DNA of 64,000 nucleotides from an uncultured Collinsella sp. (GTDB lineage Bacteria; Actinomycetota; Coriobacteriia; Coriobacteriales; Coriobacteriaceae): contig UQKL01000013.1 of the NCBI GenBank assembly GCA_900541695.1, positions 1 to 64,000 of the forward strand, given 5' to 3'. The translations under genes were made by a program, and so were the position numbers. This document shows, piece after piece, positions 41,129 to 50,288 of the stretch. Below the pieces are notes generated by a model. That model saw only the letters and a program-made list of their open reading frames with translations, was not told the origin of the DNA and made no database searches. Within the stretch, counting starts at the first letter, position 1. Every line of letters begins with the position of its first letter.

Positions 41129-42499
41129 AAAGCGGACGGTGAAGACGATCTGATGATCGTGGTCGGATACGGTGGCGGATCCGCCATGGGCTTCGGCGAT
41201 GGCGCGCACCACGGATAGGCCCACGCCCGAGCCGCCTGTCTTGGAGCTGCGCGACACATCCGCACGATAGAAGCGGTCGAACAATCGGTCCAGATCGCCT
41301 TCGGGCAGCTCGTCCACGGCATTCGATACGACAAGCTCGGCGCCGCCCTTACCCTTGCCGTGCGAGACGGCACGCAGGCTCAACTCAATCACGCTGCCCT
41401 CGCTCGCATAGCGCGTGGCGTTGTCCAGCAGCAACTCAACCACCTGCGCCACCGCCGCAGCATCGGCATGGGCCCGCACGCCACTCGCAATCGACGTCGA
41501 CAGACGCTTGCCGCGCGAAACCGCCACCGACTCAAACGGCGCCGCCGCCTTGTCCACGGCCTCCGAAAGATCGATCGATGTCATGGTAAAGCCGGCCGAA
41601 CCCTCGTCCATACGCGCCAGGAACACCAGACGCTCCGTCAGCGCCGTCAGCCGCGCGACCTGCTCGTGAATGCTCTGCGTCCATTCGCTCTCGCCGCTCT
41701 CGATTTCCTGCACCTCGTTGGCGGCGTCGATCACAGCTAGCGGCGTCTTGATCTCGTGGCTTGCATCGGTAATAAAGCGCTTTTGCTTGCTGTAGCTCTC
41801 GACCATCGGCCGAATCACCGCACCCGAGGCGCCCGCCACAATTGCCAGCACTGCCAACCAGCCAATGCAACTGATTGCCACGCTCGCGCTCAAAAACGAA
41901 TGAAAGCTTGCAAGCTCACGCGAGCAGTCCACGAACACATAGGTGGTCTCACCGTCTTGAACGTCAGTCGTATAGCGATAATTGCCAGAAAAACCCGAGA
42001 CCCAACCCTTGGAATGCAACTTTGCGGCAATACTGGCGGCGCGCTTGGCACCCACCGCGGCAATGCGGGCCGTGTTGACATCGGCAACCTGTCCGGCGGC
42101 AATCGTCACCGTAAAGTAGCGCGTGTCAAAGGGAGCTTCCGCCGTCATGCCTTCAAAACGCCCGTCGCGAACAGCCGCCCGGTTACCAGTAGCAACCTTG
42201 CCGGCAACCGCATCCTGGCCGGGATCGGCTTTAGGCTCGTTCCCCCAATCGATACCGTCCTTGCCCGCCAGGATATAGTCCAGGCGAGCGTCGGCCATCT
42301 TGCAGACATGCGAATAATTGACGATGTTGATGCCGGCGATGATGAGCGTGAGCACCACGGTCACGGCGCCCATGGCAACCAGGATGAACTTGCGACGCAG
42401 GCGGCGGCCCAATGCGTCAGCAGAATTTGCCCGCCCCGTACTACTCGAGGCGGCGTGAAACCGCTCCGTCATGCGTTTACACCACGTGCGCACGCTCAC
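41126..42499 (-). CDS. Sensor histidine kinase
   Basis: 457 residues. A hydrophobic segment at about 35-60 and another near 215-235 flank a 150-residue extracellular sensor region. The dimerisation and phosphorylation motif is FITDASHEIKTPLAVI with its histidine near 262. The ATPase has an N box LLLDNATRYAS, then FDRFYRADVSRSSKTGGSGVGLSVV. The GTG start at 42499 overlaps the response-regulator stop by 4 bases; ATG at 42472 is the alternative. The cognate regulator is the gene immediately upstream. The signal is unknown. Confidence 0.9.
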   Translation of the reverse strand: MSVRTWCKRMTERFHAASSSTGRANSADALGRRLRRKFILVAMGAVTVVLTLIIAGINIVNYSHVCKMADARLDYILAGKDGIDWGNEPKADPGQDAVAGKVATGNRAAVRDGRFEGMTAEAPFDTRYFTVTIAAGQVADVNTARIAAVGAKRAASIAAKLHSKGWVSGFSGNYRYTTDVQDGETTYVFVDCSRELASFHSFLSASVAISCIGWLAVLAIVAGASGAVIRPMVESYSKQKRFITDASHEIKTPLAVIDAANEVQEIESGESEWTQSIHEQVARLTALTERLVFLARMDEGSAGFTMTSIDLSEAVDKAAAPFESVAVSRGKRLSTSIASGVRAHADAAAVAQVVELLLDNATRYASEGSVIELSLRAVSHGKGKGGAELVVSNAVDELPEGDLDRLFDRFYRADVSRSSKTGGSGVGLSVVRAIAEAHGGSATVSDHDHQIVFTVRF

Positions 42500-43185
42500 G
42501 CCTGCTCGCCTTCCTCGACAACCTCAAGCGAATATCCCTGGTTGCGCGACGCGCGGATGGCCACATTGGCACCCAGCGCCGCCAGCTTTTTGCGCAGGTA
42601 CGAGATGTAGACCCACACCACGTTGGCGCCTTCGGGCGCGTCCTCACCCCAAACCTCGAGCATCAGACGCTCGGTGGGCATGCGCGTGCCAGCGTTGCGC
42701 ATAAAGAGTTCCATAAGCTGAAACTCGCGATTGGCTAGGTGTTCCTCGCCCAAGGGACCCACAAGCGTGCAAGCCGCCGTATCGAGGCGCACGTTGCCCA
42801 CACTGAGCGTCGTGGCATCGATCGCAGTCGCGGCGCGCGTCATGGCGCGAATGCGCGCGAGCAGCTCCTTGGCGGCAAACGGCTTGGTCAGATAGTCATT
42901 GGCGCCGGCGTCCAGGCCCTCAACCTTATCGGACACCTCGCTTTTGGCCGTGAGCATGATGATGGGCAGTCGCTTACCGGCGGCGCGTGTGCGCTTAAGC
43001 ACCTCAATGCCATCCATGCCGGGCACCATGATGTCCAGGATTGCGGCGTCATAGTCGTTGGCGAGCAGATATTCGAGCGCCGTCAGACCGTCGAGGGCGG
43101 CATCGACCTCGTAGTCGCTATGTTGAAGAATCGCGGTAAGGGCACGGGAGAGGCCGGGTTCGTCCTCGGCAAGCATCAGCTTCAT
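42496..43185 (-). CDS. OmpR/PhoB-family response regulator
   Basis: 229 residues. The receiver (1-120) has the acidic pair in LAEDE, the acceptor aspartate in AAILDIMVPG, the MLTAKS threonine and the TKPF lysine. The C-terminal winged helix (130-225) shows LANREFQLMELFMRNAG and LMLEVWGE. It is phosphorylated by the kinase encoded next and controls transcription, target unknown. The 228-base gap upstream (43186-43413) holds no gene that I can see. Confidence 0.92.
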   Translation of the reverse strand: MKLMLAEDEPGLSRALTAILQHSDYEVDAALDGLTALEYLLANDYDAAILDIMVPGMDGIEVLKRTRAAGKRLPIIMLTAKSEVSDKVEGLDAGANDYLTKPFAAKELLARIRAMTRAATAIDATTLSVGNVRLDTAACTLVGPLGEEHLANREFQLMELFMRNAGTRMPTERLMLEVWGEDAPEGANVVWVYISYLRKKLAALGANVAIRASRNQGYSLEVVEEGEQA

Positions 43186-43413
43186 AGTTGTTCCTTTGGC
43201 GCACGGCTATACAAGTTTCGATACCGCCGATGATAGCGCACCGCCAGCCGTCTTAGCGCAGCCTTAGCTGCTCAACCTGCACGTTTTCAAATACGCAGGA
43301 TATGGCTTAACCAAACTTAAGGCTCAGATGCCGAGCGCTTGGACGCATGCCGGTCGCGAAAAGACGGCGACTCGTTCTTTCACGGCGTCTTGGCTATGCA
43401 AAGTGTCCTGACG

Positions 43414-43992
43414 TTACTCCTCGTACGCACCCTCGAGCCGCAGCAGCCACTCCTTGCGGTCAAGGCCGCCGGCATATCCGTTGAGCGATCCGTCGGCCGC
43501 CACCACGCGATGGCACGGCACGATAATCGAAATGGGATTACGTGCGACCGCAGCCCCCACCGCACGAGGAGACACAACGGGCGCCTCGTTTCCCGGTACA
43601 CGATATCGAGCCGCAACACGCCGGGCGATCTCGCCATACGTGGCAACCTCGCCACGCGGAATGGAAAGCAGCTCAAACCAAACCTCGCGCTGAAACGCCG
43701 TGCCGATCATATGTAACGGCGGCGTAAACCGAGGTTCCTGCCCTGCAAAATAAGCATTCAGCCAAGCCCAGGAACGTTCAAGCACCGAAGAGGCTACACC
43801 ATTTGCGGGACTCACCGACGACATGCCGCCAGCACCAGAAACCGCATCGGCACCTTCAACGTACTCCGCATCTTCTTTGAGAAGCGTGGAGCCAAAGTGC
43901 TCCTGCCCCTCAAACCAAAGCCCCGTCAGACCGCGGCCATCAGCGGCAAGCAAGATTTCGCCCAAAGGCGAAGCAAACGTCGTCGTGACCAC
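43414..43992 (-). CDS. ogt: Methylated-DNA-protein-cysteine methyltransferase
   Basis: 192 residues. The suicide cysteine is in the PCHRVV motif, following NPISIIVP; downstream GGLDRKEWLLRLE is the usual family end. The N-terminal ribonuclease-like domain is slightly longer than usual, with a loop around residues 40-70 rich in S, A and G. It repairs O6-methylguanine by transferring the methyl group to itself. No LexA or Ada box was seen upstream. The ATG at 43992 follows AAAGGAGCCGCTGGTGG... with a long gap, so the start is less certain than the family. Confidence 0.9.
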   Translation of the reverse strand: MVTTTFASPLGEILLAADGRGLTGLWFEGQEHFGSTLLKEDAEYVEGADAVSGAGGMSSVSPANGVASSVLERSWAWLNAYFAGQEPRFTPPLHMIGTAFQREVWFELLSIPRGEVATYGEIARRVAARYRVPGNEAPVVSPRAVGAAVARNPISIIVPCHRVVAADGSLNGYAGGLDRKEWLLRLEGAYEE

Positions 43993-44152
43993 CAGCGGCT
44001 CCTTTCAAAACTCCGCTCCATAATACCGCGAATTGTGCAGACAACTCCCGCAGATGCGTCCGGACAGACTCGATTGTCCAAGAGAGGGCGTTTTCCCTCT
44101 CAATATCGGCCGATACCGAGTCGCAACGCCCAAAACGATGTCCGGCAAAAAC

Positions 44153-44332
44153 GAAGGTGAATGGTTTTCCGAGAAGTGGACGAGTAAAACTAGGGCCCCG
44201 AAGCATCCGCATTTTTTAATTGCAAAACAGCAGGATTCATGCGATAAAACCGCAGGAAATGGCGGCCAAAATATGCCGATGCTTCAAGGGTCCAAAATAG
44301 GTCGTTCACTTCCCGGAAAACCATTCACCTTC
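44153..44332. mobile_element. 180-bp MITE-like element with 26-base inverted ends
   Basis: Bases 44153-44178 (GAAGGTGAATGG...) and 44307-44332 pair with a single mismatch, and weaker pairing, including GAAGCATC/GATGCTTC, continues inward. The AT-rich centre has no convincing gene. It lies between ogt and asd, in a 745-base stretch without coding sequence. Confidence 0.5.
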
Positions 44333-44596
44333 GATTCGCATCAACCCCTAAGCCCTCACAAGCAACAAACACAGGCGCGCCAAAGTTACCGCCTCAACCC
44401 CAAAGTTCCCGCAGGCAGCAGGCGCAACAGCGCCGCAGCTGCCGGCGGCGCTCCACAGTCCCAAAAGGCGGCAGGCGCGAAGCGCCGGGGTCGCCGCCGG
44501 GACTAGGGCCCGCAACAGCCACGTGCCCCCACATCAGCCCAGCGGCCCCAACCGACAACGACCCCATCGCAGATCGCTTGCAGCAGCGTCGCCGCA
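44333..44596. other. Non-coding GC-rich stretch
   Basis: This stretch holds many GC-rich short repeats (GGCGCAACAGCGCC, GGCGGCAGGCGCGAAGCGCC) that can form local hairpins, but no ribosome site followed by a plausible gene on either strand. Together with the flanking elements it fills the gap between asd and ogt. Confidence 0.4.
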
Positions 44597-44726
44597 GGCG
44601 GGGGCTGGGCTTAGTTTTCAGAACACTCCGCAGACCAGTGTGGCGCCTTGTCCGCAGCTCCGAAGGAGCAGGACAAGGCGCCACACATGGTCGAGGACGT
44701 TCTGAAAACTAAGCCCGGCCCCCGCC
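44597..44726 (-). ncRNA. Conserved 3'-UTR hairpin motif after asd
   Basis: Outer arms 44597-44624 and 44699-44726 pair over 28 bases. On the minus strand (sense of asd) the internal loop is GTCCTCGACCAT and GGTCTGCGGAGT, where GACC/GGTC replaces the GGAC/GTCC seen after pfkA. The inner stem GTGTGGCGCCTTGTCC pairs perfectly. It lies 12 bases after the asd stop. Confidence 0.75.
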
Positions 44727-44738
44727 GGACAGGTCACA

Positions 44739-45764
44739 CTACTCGCAGAGCAGCTTAGCGATCTGGACGGCGTTGGTTGCCGCGCCCTTACGGATTTGGT
44801 CGCCGCAGCACCAGAAGGTGATGCCACGCGCGGCCTCGGGGTTCGAGATGTCGCGGCGCACGCGACCGACCCAAATCAAATCCTGGTCGGACGTATCCAT
44901 CGGCATGGGGAAGCGATCGTGCGCATCCTCGGCGCTCATGTCGTCAACCAGCTTCACGCCCGGAGCGGCAGCCAGCGCAGCACGGGCCTCGTCAACCGTA
45001 ATGTCGCGCTCAAACTCAAGCGTAATGCTCTCGGAGTGCGAGCGCAGCACGGGCACGCGCACGCAGGTGCAGTTCACGCGCAGCTCGGGCAGGTGCATGA
45101 TCTTGCGGCCCTCGTTTTGCAGCTTCATCTCCTCGGAGGTAAAGCCCTCCTCCTTGACGCCGCCAATCTGCGGAATCAGGTTGCTCGCCAGCTGGGCGGC
45201 AAATGCGCGCGGCTCGGGAATCTCCTCGCCGCGGCCCAGGGCGGCCAGCTGAGCCTCGAGCTCGGCCATACCGGGAGCGCCGGCACCCGAAGCCGCCTGA
45301 TACGTGGAGACGATCATGCGCTTCACGCCGGCGAGCTGATGCAGCGGCCAGGTGGGAACCAGGCCGATAATGGTCGCGCAGTTGGGATTGGCGATAAGGC
45401 CGTGATGCCACTTGATGTCGTCGGCATTGATCTCGGGCACGACCAGCGGCACCTCGGAGTCCATGCGGAAGGCGTGGCTGTTGTCGACCACGACGGCGCC
45501 GCACTTGACGGCCTCGGGCAGCAGCTCCTTCGCGATGTCGTCGCCGGCGGCGCCAAGTACGATGTCACAGCCCTCAAAGGCCTCGGGGCAAGCCTCCTCA
45601 ATCACGATCTGCTCGCCGCGGAACTCGACGGTCTTGCCCGCAGAGCGCGCGCTCGCCAGCAGCTTGAGCTTGCCAACCGGGAACTCCTGCTCGTTGAGGC
45701 ACTCGAGCATTTGGGTGCCCACGGCTCCCGTCGCGCCCAAAATAGCAACCGTGTACTGTTTCAT
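44739..45764 (-). CDS. asd: Aspartate-semialdehyde dehydrogenase
   Basis: 341 residues. It reduces aspartyl phosphate to the semialdehyde, the shared step to lysine, threonine and methionine. The NADP fold is AILGATGAVGTQML at the start; the catalytic cysteine is in ANPNCATI near residue 127, and the active-site region TYQAASGAGAPGMAEL follows, with the ETTRNP-like segment late. The ATG at 45764 was chosen because the NADP motif lies 8 residues later and AAAGGGGGAAGC precedes it. The upstream lysC is 173 bases away with a hairpin between them. asd is the last gene before a structured 3' UTR. Confidence 0.95.
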   Translation of the reverse strand: MKQYTVAILGATGAVGTQMLECLNEQEFPVGKLKLLASARSAGKTVEFRGEQIVIEEACPEAFEGCDIVLGAAGDDIAKELLPEAVKCGAVVVDNSHAFRMDSEVPLVVPEINADDIKWHHGLIANPNCATIIGLVPTWPLHQLAGVKRMIVSTYQAASGAGAPGMAELEAQLAALGRGEEIPEPRAFAAQLASNLIPQIGGVKEEGFTSEEMKLQNEGRKIMHLPELRVNCTCVRVPVLRSHSESITLEFERDITVDEARAALAAAPGVKLVDDMSAEDAHDRFPMPMDTSDQDLIWVGRVRRDISNPEAARGITFWCCGDQIRKGAATNAVQIAKLLCE

Positions 45765-45838
45765 GCTTCCCCCTTTAAAGGTTATGGCTTTTGCCTGCAC
45801 GCCGAGCAGGCCGATTGTTGTTGCCAGTGTATACAAGA

Positions 45839-45865
45839 ACGGGGCGGACACGAAACCCGCCCCGT
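45839..45865. terminator. Hairpin between lysC and asd
   Basis: ACGGGGCGG pairs with CCGCCCCGT around a 9-base loop. On the minus strand it is followed by TCTTGT, a weak tail, so it may attenuate rather than fully stop transcription into asd. Confidence 0.55.
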
Positions 45866-45895
45866 CGAAACGAAACCGAAACGAAACGCCCCGCC

Positions 45896-45927
45896 GTAGA
45901 TTTTTGAGACATGACCAAAAAATCTAC
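45896..45927. repeat. Inverted repeat right after lysC
   Basis: GTAGATTTTT (45896-45905) and AAAAATCTAC (45918-45927) pair around GAGACATGACCAA. The segment GACATGACCAAAAAATCTACCG resembles two copies near 62825 and 62898 in the marR leader. Confidence 0.45.
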
Positions 45928-45937
45928 CGAGCAGTCG

Positions 45938-47326
45938 CTACTTTTCGAGCGCAGCCAGGGTGGGATCGACCGGCGTGGGAGCCTCCAAGTCGGAGACCTT
46001 CACAATGCCGTTCTCGTCGGAGAAGGCACGGTAAATGGTCTGAATCGCCAGGTCGAAGTCTTTCTCCTCAACACCGATAATGATGTTGATCTCGTCGCAG
46101 CTCTGCGAAATCATGCGCACGCTCACGCCGGCCTGGCCAAGCATGCCAAACAGGTGGCCCGAGATACCCGCGCGGCCGCGCAGGTTACGACCGACGGTAG
46201 CGATGAGCGCCAAGCCCTCGACAACCTCGATCTCGAGCGGCTCGACCTCCTGCTGAATGTCGCTCACAAGCGAGTACAGCGAATCGTGAACGTCCTGCTC
46301 CTGCACCACGGCGCCAAAGCGGTCGACACCGGTGGGCATGTGCTCAACGGAAACGTCATAGCGCTCGAAGACCGAAAGCGCGCGGCGCATAAAGCCGACA
46401 CGGGGCTTGGTGCGGTCGCGGGCCACATTGATGGCGACAAAGCCGCGTTTGCCGGTCACGCCGGTAATGATGGGCTCCGCCTCGCCCTCGTCAGCCGTCT
46501 CGCTAATGATGGTGCCGGGGTCCTGCGGCGCATTGGTGTTCTTGATGACCAGCGGAATGCCTGCCTCGCGCACGGGGAACACGGCTTCCTCGTGCAGGAC
46601 GCTTGCGCCCATGTACGAAAGCTCGCGCAGCTCCTCGTAGGTAACGCGCGCAATGGGCTGAGCCTCGGGAACAATACGCGGATCGGCAGAATAGAAGCCC
46701 GAAACGTCGGTCCAGTTCTCGTACAGATCGGCGCCAAGGCACTTGGCCAGAATCGAGCCCGAGATATCGCCACCGCCTCGATCGAGCAGCTTGATCTGGC
46801 CCTCACGCGTCGCGCCGTAGAAACCAGGCATAACAAAACCGCCCTGCTGGCCGTACTCCTGCACCAACTCGGAGGTGCGGTTCATGCTGAGCGTACCATC
46901 GTGATGGAACGCCACAACCGTCGCGGCGTCCAGGAACGGCAGGCCCAGGTACTCGGCCATCAGGCGAGCGGTGAAGTACTCGCCGCGGCTCACGAGCTCC
47001 TCGGTAGAGTAGCCGCCCGAGCGGGCGCGCTCGGCAAAGGCCGCGAACTCCTCGCGTATGGGATAGGTGAGCTCCAGCTCGTCAGCGATATCAAAATAGC
47101 GCTGACCAATGTCCTCGAGCAGCTCCTCGCACGACACGTGATACTTAACGTGCGCGTTAACCAGGTAGAGCAGGTCGGTCACCTTGGTGTCGCCCTTAAA
47201 GCGGCGACCGCAGGCGGAAACCACCACAAAACGGCGGGCAGGGTCGGCATCGACGATGGCCTTGATCTTCTTGAAGTGTTCGGCGTCGGCGACCGACGAG
47301 CCGCCAAACTTGGCAATTTTTATCAT
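45938..47326 (-). CDS. lysC: Aspartate kinase
   Basis: 462 residues. It makes aspartyl phosphate, the entry step of the aspartate family. The start IKIAKFGGSSVADAEHFK is the conserved kinase motif, and VSRGEYFTARLMAEYLG and FYGATREGQIKLLDRGGGDISG follow. The C-terminal third holds two ACT domains (about 310-460), the site of feedback control by lysine or threonine. It lies divergent to thrC with 103 bases between the starts, so one regulatory region serves both arms. The ATG at 47326 has GTAACCTCC-type spacing but only a weak ribosome site. Confidence 0.95.
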   Translation of the reverse strand: MIKIAKFGGSSVADAEHFKKIKAIVDADPARRFVVVSACGRRFKGDTKVTDLLYLVNAHVKYHVSCEELLEDIGQRYFDIADELELTYPIREEFAAFAERARSGGYSTEELVSRGEYFTARLMAEYLGLPFLDAATVVAFHHDGTLSMNRTSELVQEYGQQGGFVMPGFYGATREGQIKLLDRGGGDISGSILAKCLGADLYENWTDVSGFYSADPRIVPEAQPIARVTYEELRELSYMGASVLHEEAVFPVREAGIPLVIKNTNAPQDPGTIISETADEGEAEPIITGVTGKRGFVAINVARDRTKPRVGFMRRALSVFERYDVSVEHMPTGVDRFGAVVQEQDVHDSLYSLVSDIQQEVEPLEIEVVEGLALIATVGRNLRGRAGISGHLFGMLGQAGVSVRMISQSCDEINIIIGVEEKDFDLAIQTIYRAFSDENGIVKVSDLEAPTPVDPTLAALEK

Positions 47327-47429
47327 GGCGTGGAGGTTACCTTTCTAAAAGCCTCTGCAAACCTGTTTTGCGCGCTCTGATACCATGGTTTCACCGATTG
47401 GGACCAAGGTATCCGAGGAGCACTGTTAT

Positions 47430-48947
47430 ATGGGAACTTATCATAGTACACGAGGACGCACTTTATCATGCTCAAGTAAGGTGGCAATCCGTACCGGCAT
47501 CGCTCCCGACGGGGGTTTGTTTGTCTCGGACGAGCTTGGCACCCAGCAGGTCGATATCAGCTCGCTTGCTGATAAATCGTACTTTGAAATCGCTCAAAAT
47601 GTGTTGGGAATGTTACTGAACGATTACACGGACGAAGAAATTTCGGCGTGTGTCGACGAGGCATACCGCGGCACGTTCGCGAGTGAAGAGGTCACGCCTC
47701 TCGTCAAGCTCGACGCAGCACCGGGCACCGACGCCCCTCAGACCTATGTGATGGAGCTCTTTGGCGGCCCCACGAGCGCCTTCAAGGACGTCGCCCTGCA
47801 GATGCTCCCCCGCCTCATGGCCCGCACCTCCGCCCAGGACGGCGGCGCCGAGCGCATCATGATCGTCACCGCCACGTCGGGCGACACGGGCAAGGCAGCA
47901 CTCGCCGGCTTTGCCGACGCCCCGGGCACGGGCATCACCGTCTTTTATCCCGAGGGCAAAGTCAGCCGCGTACAGAATCTGCAGATGTCCACTCAGGAGG
48001 GCGATAACGTCGCCGTCTGCGGCATCCGCGGCAACTTTGACGACGCCCAGAGCGCCGTCAAGCGCATCTTTGCCGATAAGGAGCTTGCCGAGCGTCTGGA
48101 GGCCGCAGGCACGGTGCTTTCGAGTGCCAACTCCATCAACGTCGGCCGTCTGGTGCCGCAGGTCGTCTACTACTTTGCCGCCTATGCGCAGCTGTTGCGC
48201 GCCGGCGCCATCGAGGCCGGCGACGCCGTGGAGTTCTGCGTACCGACCGGCAACTTTGGCGATATCCTGGCCGGTTACTATGCCAAGCGCATGGGTCTGC
48301 CCGTCGCCAAGCTCATCGTCGCGAGCGACAAGAACAACGTGCTGGCTGACTTCCTGACCACCGGCGTCTACGACCGCAACCGCCCGTTCTTCACGACCAT
48401 CTCGCCTTCGATGGACATCCTCATCAGCTCTAACCTGGAGCGCATGCTCTACTTCCTGTCCGATGGCGACTGTGAGCTCGTTGCCGGCCTTATGGAGCAG
48501 CTGACGCGGACTGGTCGCTACGAGGTTCCCGCCGACCTGCTGGCAAAGATTCAGAGCGTCTTTGGCTGCGGTTGGGCCAGCGAGGACGAGGTACGCACTG
48601 CCATCAAGAGCTGCTGGGACGCGAACGGCTACGTGATCGACCCGCACACCGCTTGCGGCTATCACGTCTTTGAGCAGGTCGCTCCCGCCGAGGGCGCCAA
48701 GGCCCGCGTGCTGCTTTCGACCGCCAGCCCCTACAAGTTCCCGCGCGCCTGCTGCGACGCCCTGGGCCTCGACGTTCCCGAGGACGACTTTGAGGCCATG
48801 CGCGTGCTCGAGCAGGCAACCAACACGGTTGCCCCGGTCCAGCTCGCCGAGCTCGAGTCCAAGCCCGTCCGCTTCGAAGACGTCTGCGACGTCGATGAGA
48901 TGGCCAGCTACGTCGAGTCTGCAGCAAAACGAATGAGCACCAACTAA
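47430..48947 (+). CDS. thrC: Threonine synthase
   Basis: 505 residues. A PLP enzyme converting O-phosphohomoserine to threonine. The PLP lysine is in GPTSAFKDVALQ near residue 113, and the phosphate-binding region TATSGDTGKAALAGF follows. The N-terminal part (STRG...GIAPDGGLFV) is typical of the long type of threonine synthase. CGAGGAG ends 9 bases before the ATG at 47430; the longer frame from 47385 has no ribosome site. It is followed by a strong terminator and then by thrB. Confidence 0.95.
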   Translation: MGTYHSTRGRTLSCSSKVAIRTGIAPDGGLFVSDELGTQQVDISSLADKSYFEIAQNVLGMLLNDYTDEEISACVDEAYRGTFASEEVTPLVKLDAAPGTDAPQTYVMELFGGPTSAFKDVALQMLPRLMARTSAQDGGAERIMIVTATSGDTGKAALAGFADAPGTGITVFYPEGKVSRVQNLQMSTQEGDNVAVCGIRGNFDDAQSAVKRIFADKELAERLEAAGTVLSSANSINVGRLVPQVVYYFAAYAQLLRAGAIEAGDAVEFCVPTGNFGDILAGYYAKRMGLPVAKLIVASDKNNVLADFLTTGVYDRNRPFFTTISPSMDILISSNLERMLYFLSDGDCELVAGLMEQLTRTGRYEVPADLLAKIQSVFGCGWASEDEVRTAIKSCWDANGYVIDPHTACGYHVFEQVAPAEGAKARVLLSTASPYKFPRACCDALGLDVPEDDFEAMRVLEQATNTVAPVQLAELESKPVRFEDVCDVDEMASYVESAAKRMSTN

Positions 48948-48959
48948 ACCCCTTATTAA

Positions 48960-48989
48960 GCGCCGGCGAAAGCCGGCGCACCTTCTTTT
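48960..48989 (+). terminator. Intrinsic terminator of thrC
   Basis: GCGCCGGC-GAAA-GCCGGCGC is a perfect stem with a GNRA-type tetraloop, followed by ACCTTCTTTTT. Confidence 0.85.
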
Positions 48990-49022
48990 TATTAAGCTTT
49001 CGGGATGATGACGAGCATGCGA

Positions 49023-49134
49023 GCGGGTCTGGCCGTTTAGTTCGTCGCGAGTTCCGCACGAGCCGGAAAGCACTTAATGTGCTTTCCGAGCGAGCCAGGA
49101 CTGCCCGAGCAGCGAACTAAACGGCCAGACCCGC
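49023..49134. repeat. Long hairpin in the thrB leader
   Basis: Outer arms 49023-49044 and 49113-49134 pair over 22 bases, and the inner stem GGAAAGCAC/GTGCTTTCC (49065-49073, 49079-49087) over nine. The right arm ends 2 bases before the AGGAGG of thrB. The internal loop only partly resembles the 3'-UTR motif seen elsewhere, and on the opposite strand. It may control thrB translation or mRNA stability. Confidence 0.6.
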
Positions 49135-49148
49135 CCAGGAGGACCCAC

Positions 49149-50030
49149 ATGATCAAAATCACCGTCCCAGCAACCAGCGCCAACCTAGGCATCGGCTACG
49201 ACACCCTCGGCATGGCCGTCAGCCTCTACTCGCACTTCACCTTCGAGCGCGCCGACAAGCTCACCATCACGGGATGCCCCGAGGAGTTCCAAAACGAGAA
49301 CAACCTAGTCTACGTGAGCTTTGTGGATGCACTGGCCGCATGGGGCGAGCCGGCCTTCCCCGTCGCCATCGACATTCAGACTGACGTTCCCGTCGCCCGC
49401 GGTCTGGGCTCCAGCTCCACCTGCGTCGTCGCCGGCATTATGGCAGCCGCCGCGTTGACGGGCCACACCGTCGACCGCGCCGAGCTCGTCCGCATTGCCA
49501 CCGAGGTCGAGGGCCATCCCGATAACGTCGCCCCCGCTATCCTGGGCGGCGCCGTCTGCTCCTTTACGCCGACCGATTCGCTCCCCCAGTGCCTGCGCTA
49601 CGAGGTGAGCGATCGCTTGCGTTTTATTACCGTGATTCCACCCTACGAGGTACATACGAGCGAGGCACGCAAGGTTGTGCCGCAGGAGATTCCACTCTCC
49701 ACCGCTGTGTGGCAGATGGGCCGCATCGCCGGCATGACGCGCGGTCTCGAGACCGGCGATCTGGACCTGATTGCCGCCGCCAATGACGACCGTATCCAGG
49801 AACCCTATCGTCGCCGTCTGATTCCCGACTACAACGCTGTGCGCGACACCTGCCTTAACGGCGGCGCCAAGACCATCTGGATCAGTGGCTCCGGCTCGAC
49901 CCTCATGGCCGTAACCGACGATACCATCGTGGCGAAGTTCCTGCAGGTCAAGCTGCGCGAGCAGTTCCCCAAGTGCGATACGCATATTCTGACGTGCGAC
50001 ACGGAAGGCGCTCAAATCGAGTACCTGTAG
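49149..50030 (+). CDS. thrB: Homoserine kinase
   Basis: 293 residues of the GHMP kinase family. It phosphorylates homoserine for threonine synthase. The N-terminal TVPATSANLGIGYDTLGMAV and the ATP-loop PVARGLGSSSTCVVAGI near residue 86 are diagnostic, and KTIWISGSGSTLMAV is the third GHMP motif. CAGGAGGACCCAC precedes the ATG at 49149. It is separated from thrC by a terminator and a hairpin and so may have its own control. Homoserine dehydrogenase is not in the window. Confidence 0.95.
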   Translation: MIKITVPATSANLGIGYDTLGMAVSLYSHFTFERADKLTITGCPEEFQNENNLVYVSFVDALAAWGEPAFPVAIDIQTDVPVARGLGSSSTCVVAGIMAAAALTGHTVDRAELVRIATEVEGHPDNVAPAILGGAVCSFTPTDSLPQCLRYEVSDRLRFITVIPPYEVHTSEARKVVPQEIPLSTAVWQMGRIAGMTRGLETGDLDLIAAANDDRIQEPYRRRLIPDYNAVRDTCLNGGAKTIWISGSGSTLMAVTDDTIVAKFLQVKLREQFPKCDTHILTCDTEGAQIEYL

Positions 50031-50053
50031 ACATCCTCCTCATATACCTGTCC

Positions 50054-50180
50054 GGGACGGTCGGGATGTTCCCTCAAAATCGTCCTCGCACATGAAGGCC
50101 CCTTGTCCTGCTCCTACGGAGCGACGGACAAGGGGCCTTCGCGCTGCGGAATGATTTTGAGGGAACATCCCGACCGTCCC
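50054..50180 (+). ncRNA. Conserved 3'-UTR hairpin motif after thrB
   Basis: Outer arms 50054-50081 and 50153-50180 pair perfectly over 28 bases. The internal loop is GTCCTCGCACAT and GCGCTGCGGAAT. The inner stem GAAGGCCCCTTGTCC (50094-50108) pairs perfectly with 50126-50140. It starts 24 bases after the thrB stop, the same distance as after pfkA. Confidence 0.78.
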
Positions 50181-50288
50181 TGCGCCTACCTTGCTGAGGA
50201 TGTCTACAGGGACCCACGCTTTGAAGGGGCGCCGGGCTGATAGTTTGGCTTTTTATTGGTAGGGGCTCTTGCTAGACTGAAGCACTTA

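Noticed and set aside
44394..44684. Coding frames in the gap between ogt and asd
   Set aside because: All are R, A, P and S rich, overlap strong hairpins, and have no ribosome site; no homology was recognised.
45911..47380. 489-codon open frame opposite lysC
   Set aside because: Antisense to aspartate kinase with both ACT domains recognisable on the other strand; rich in L, V, A, H and R as expected of a shadow.
47613..49073. 486-codon frame opposite thrC
   Set aside because: Antisense to threonine synthase, and its start runs through the thrC terminator and the thrB leader hairpin.
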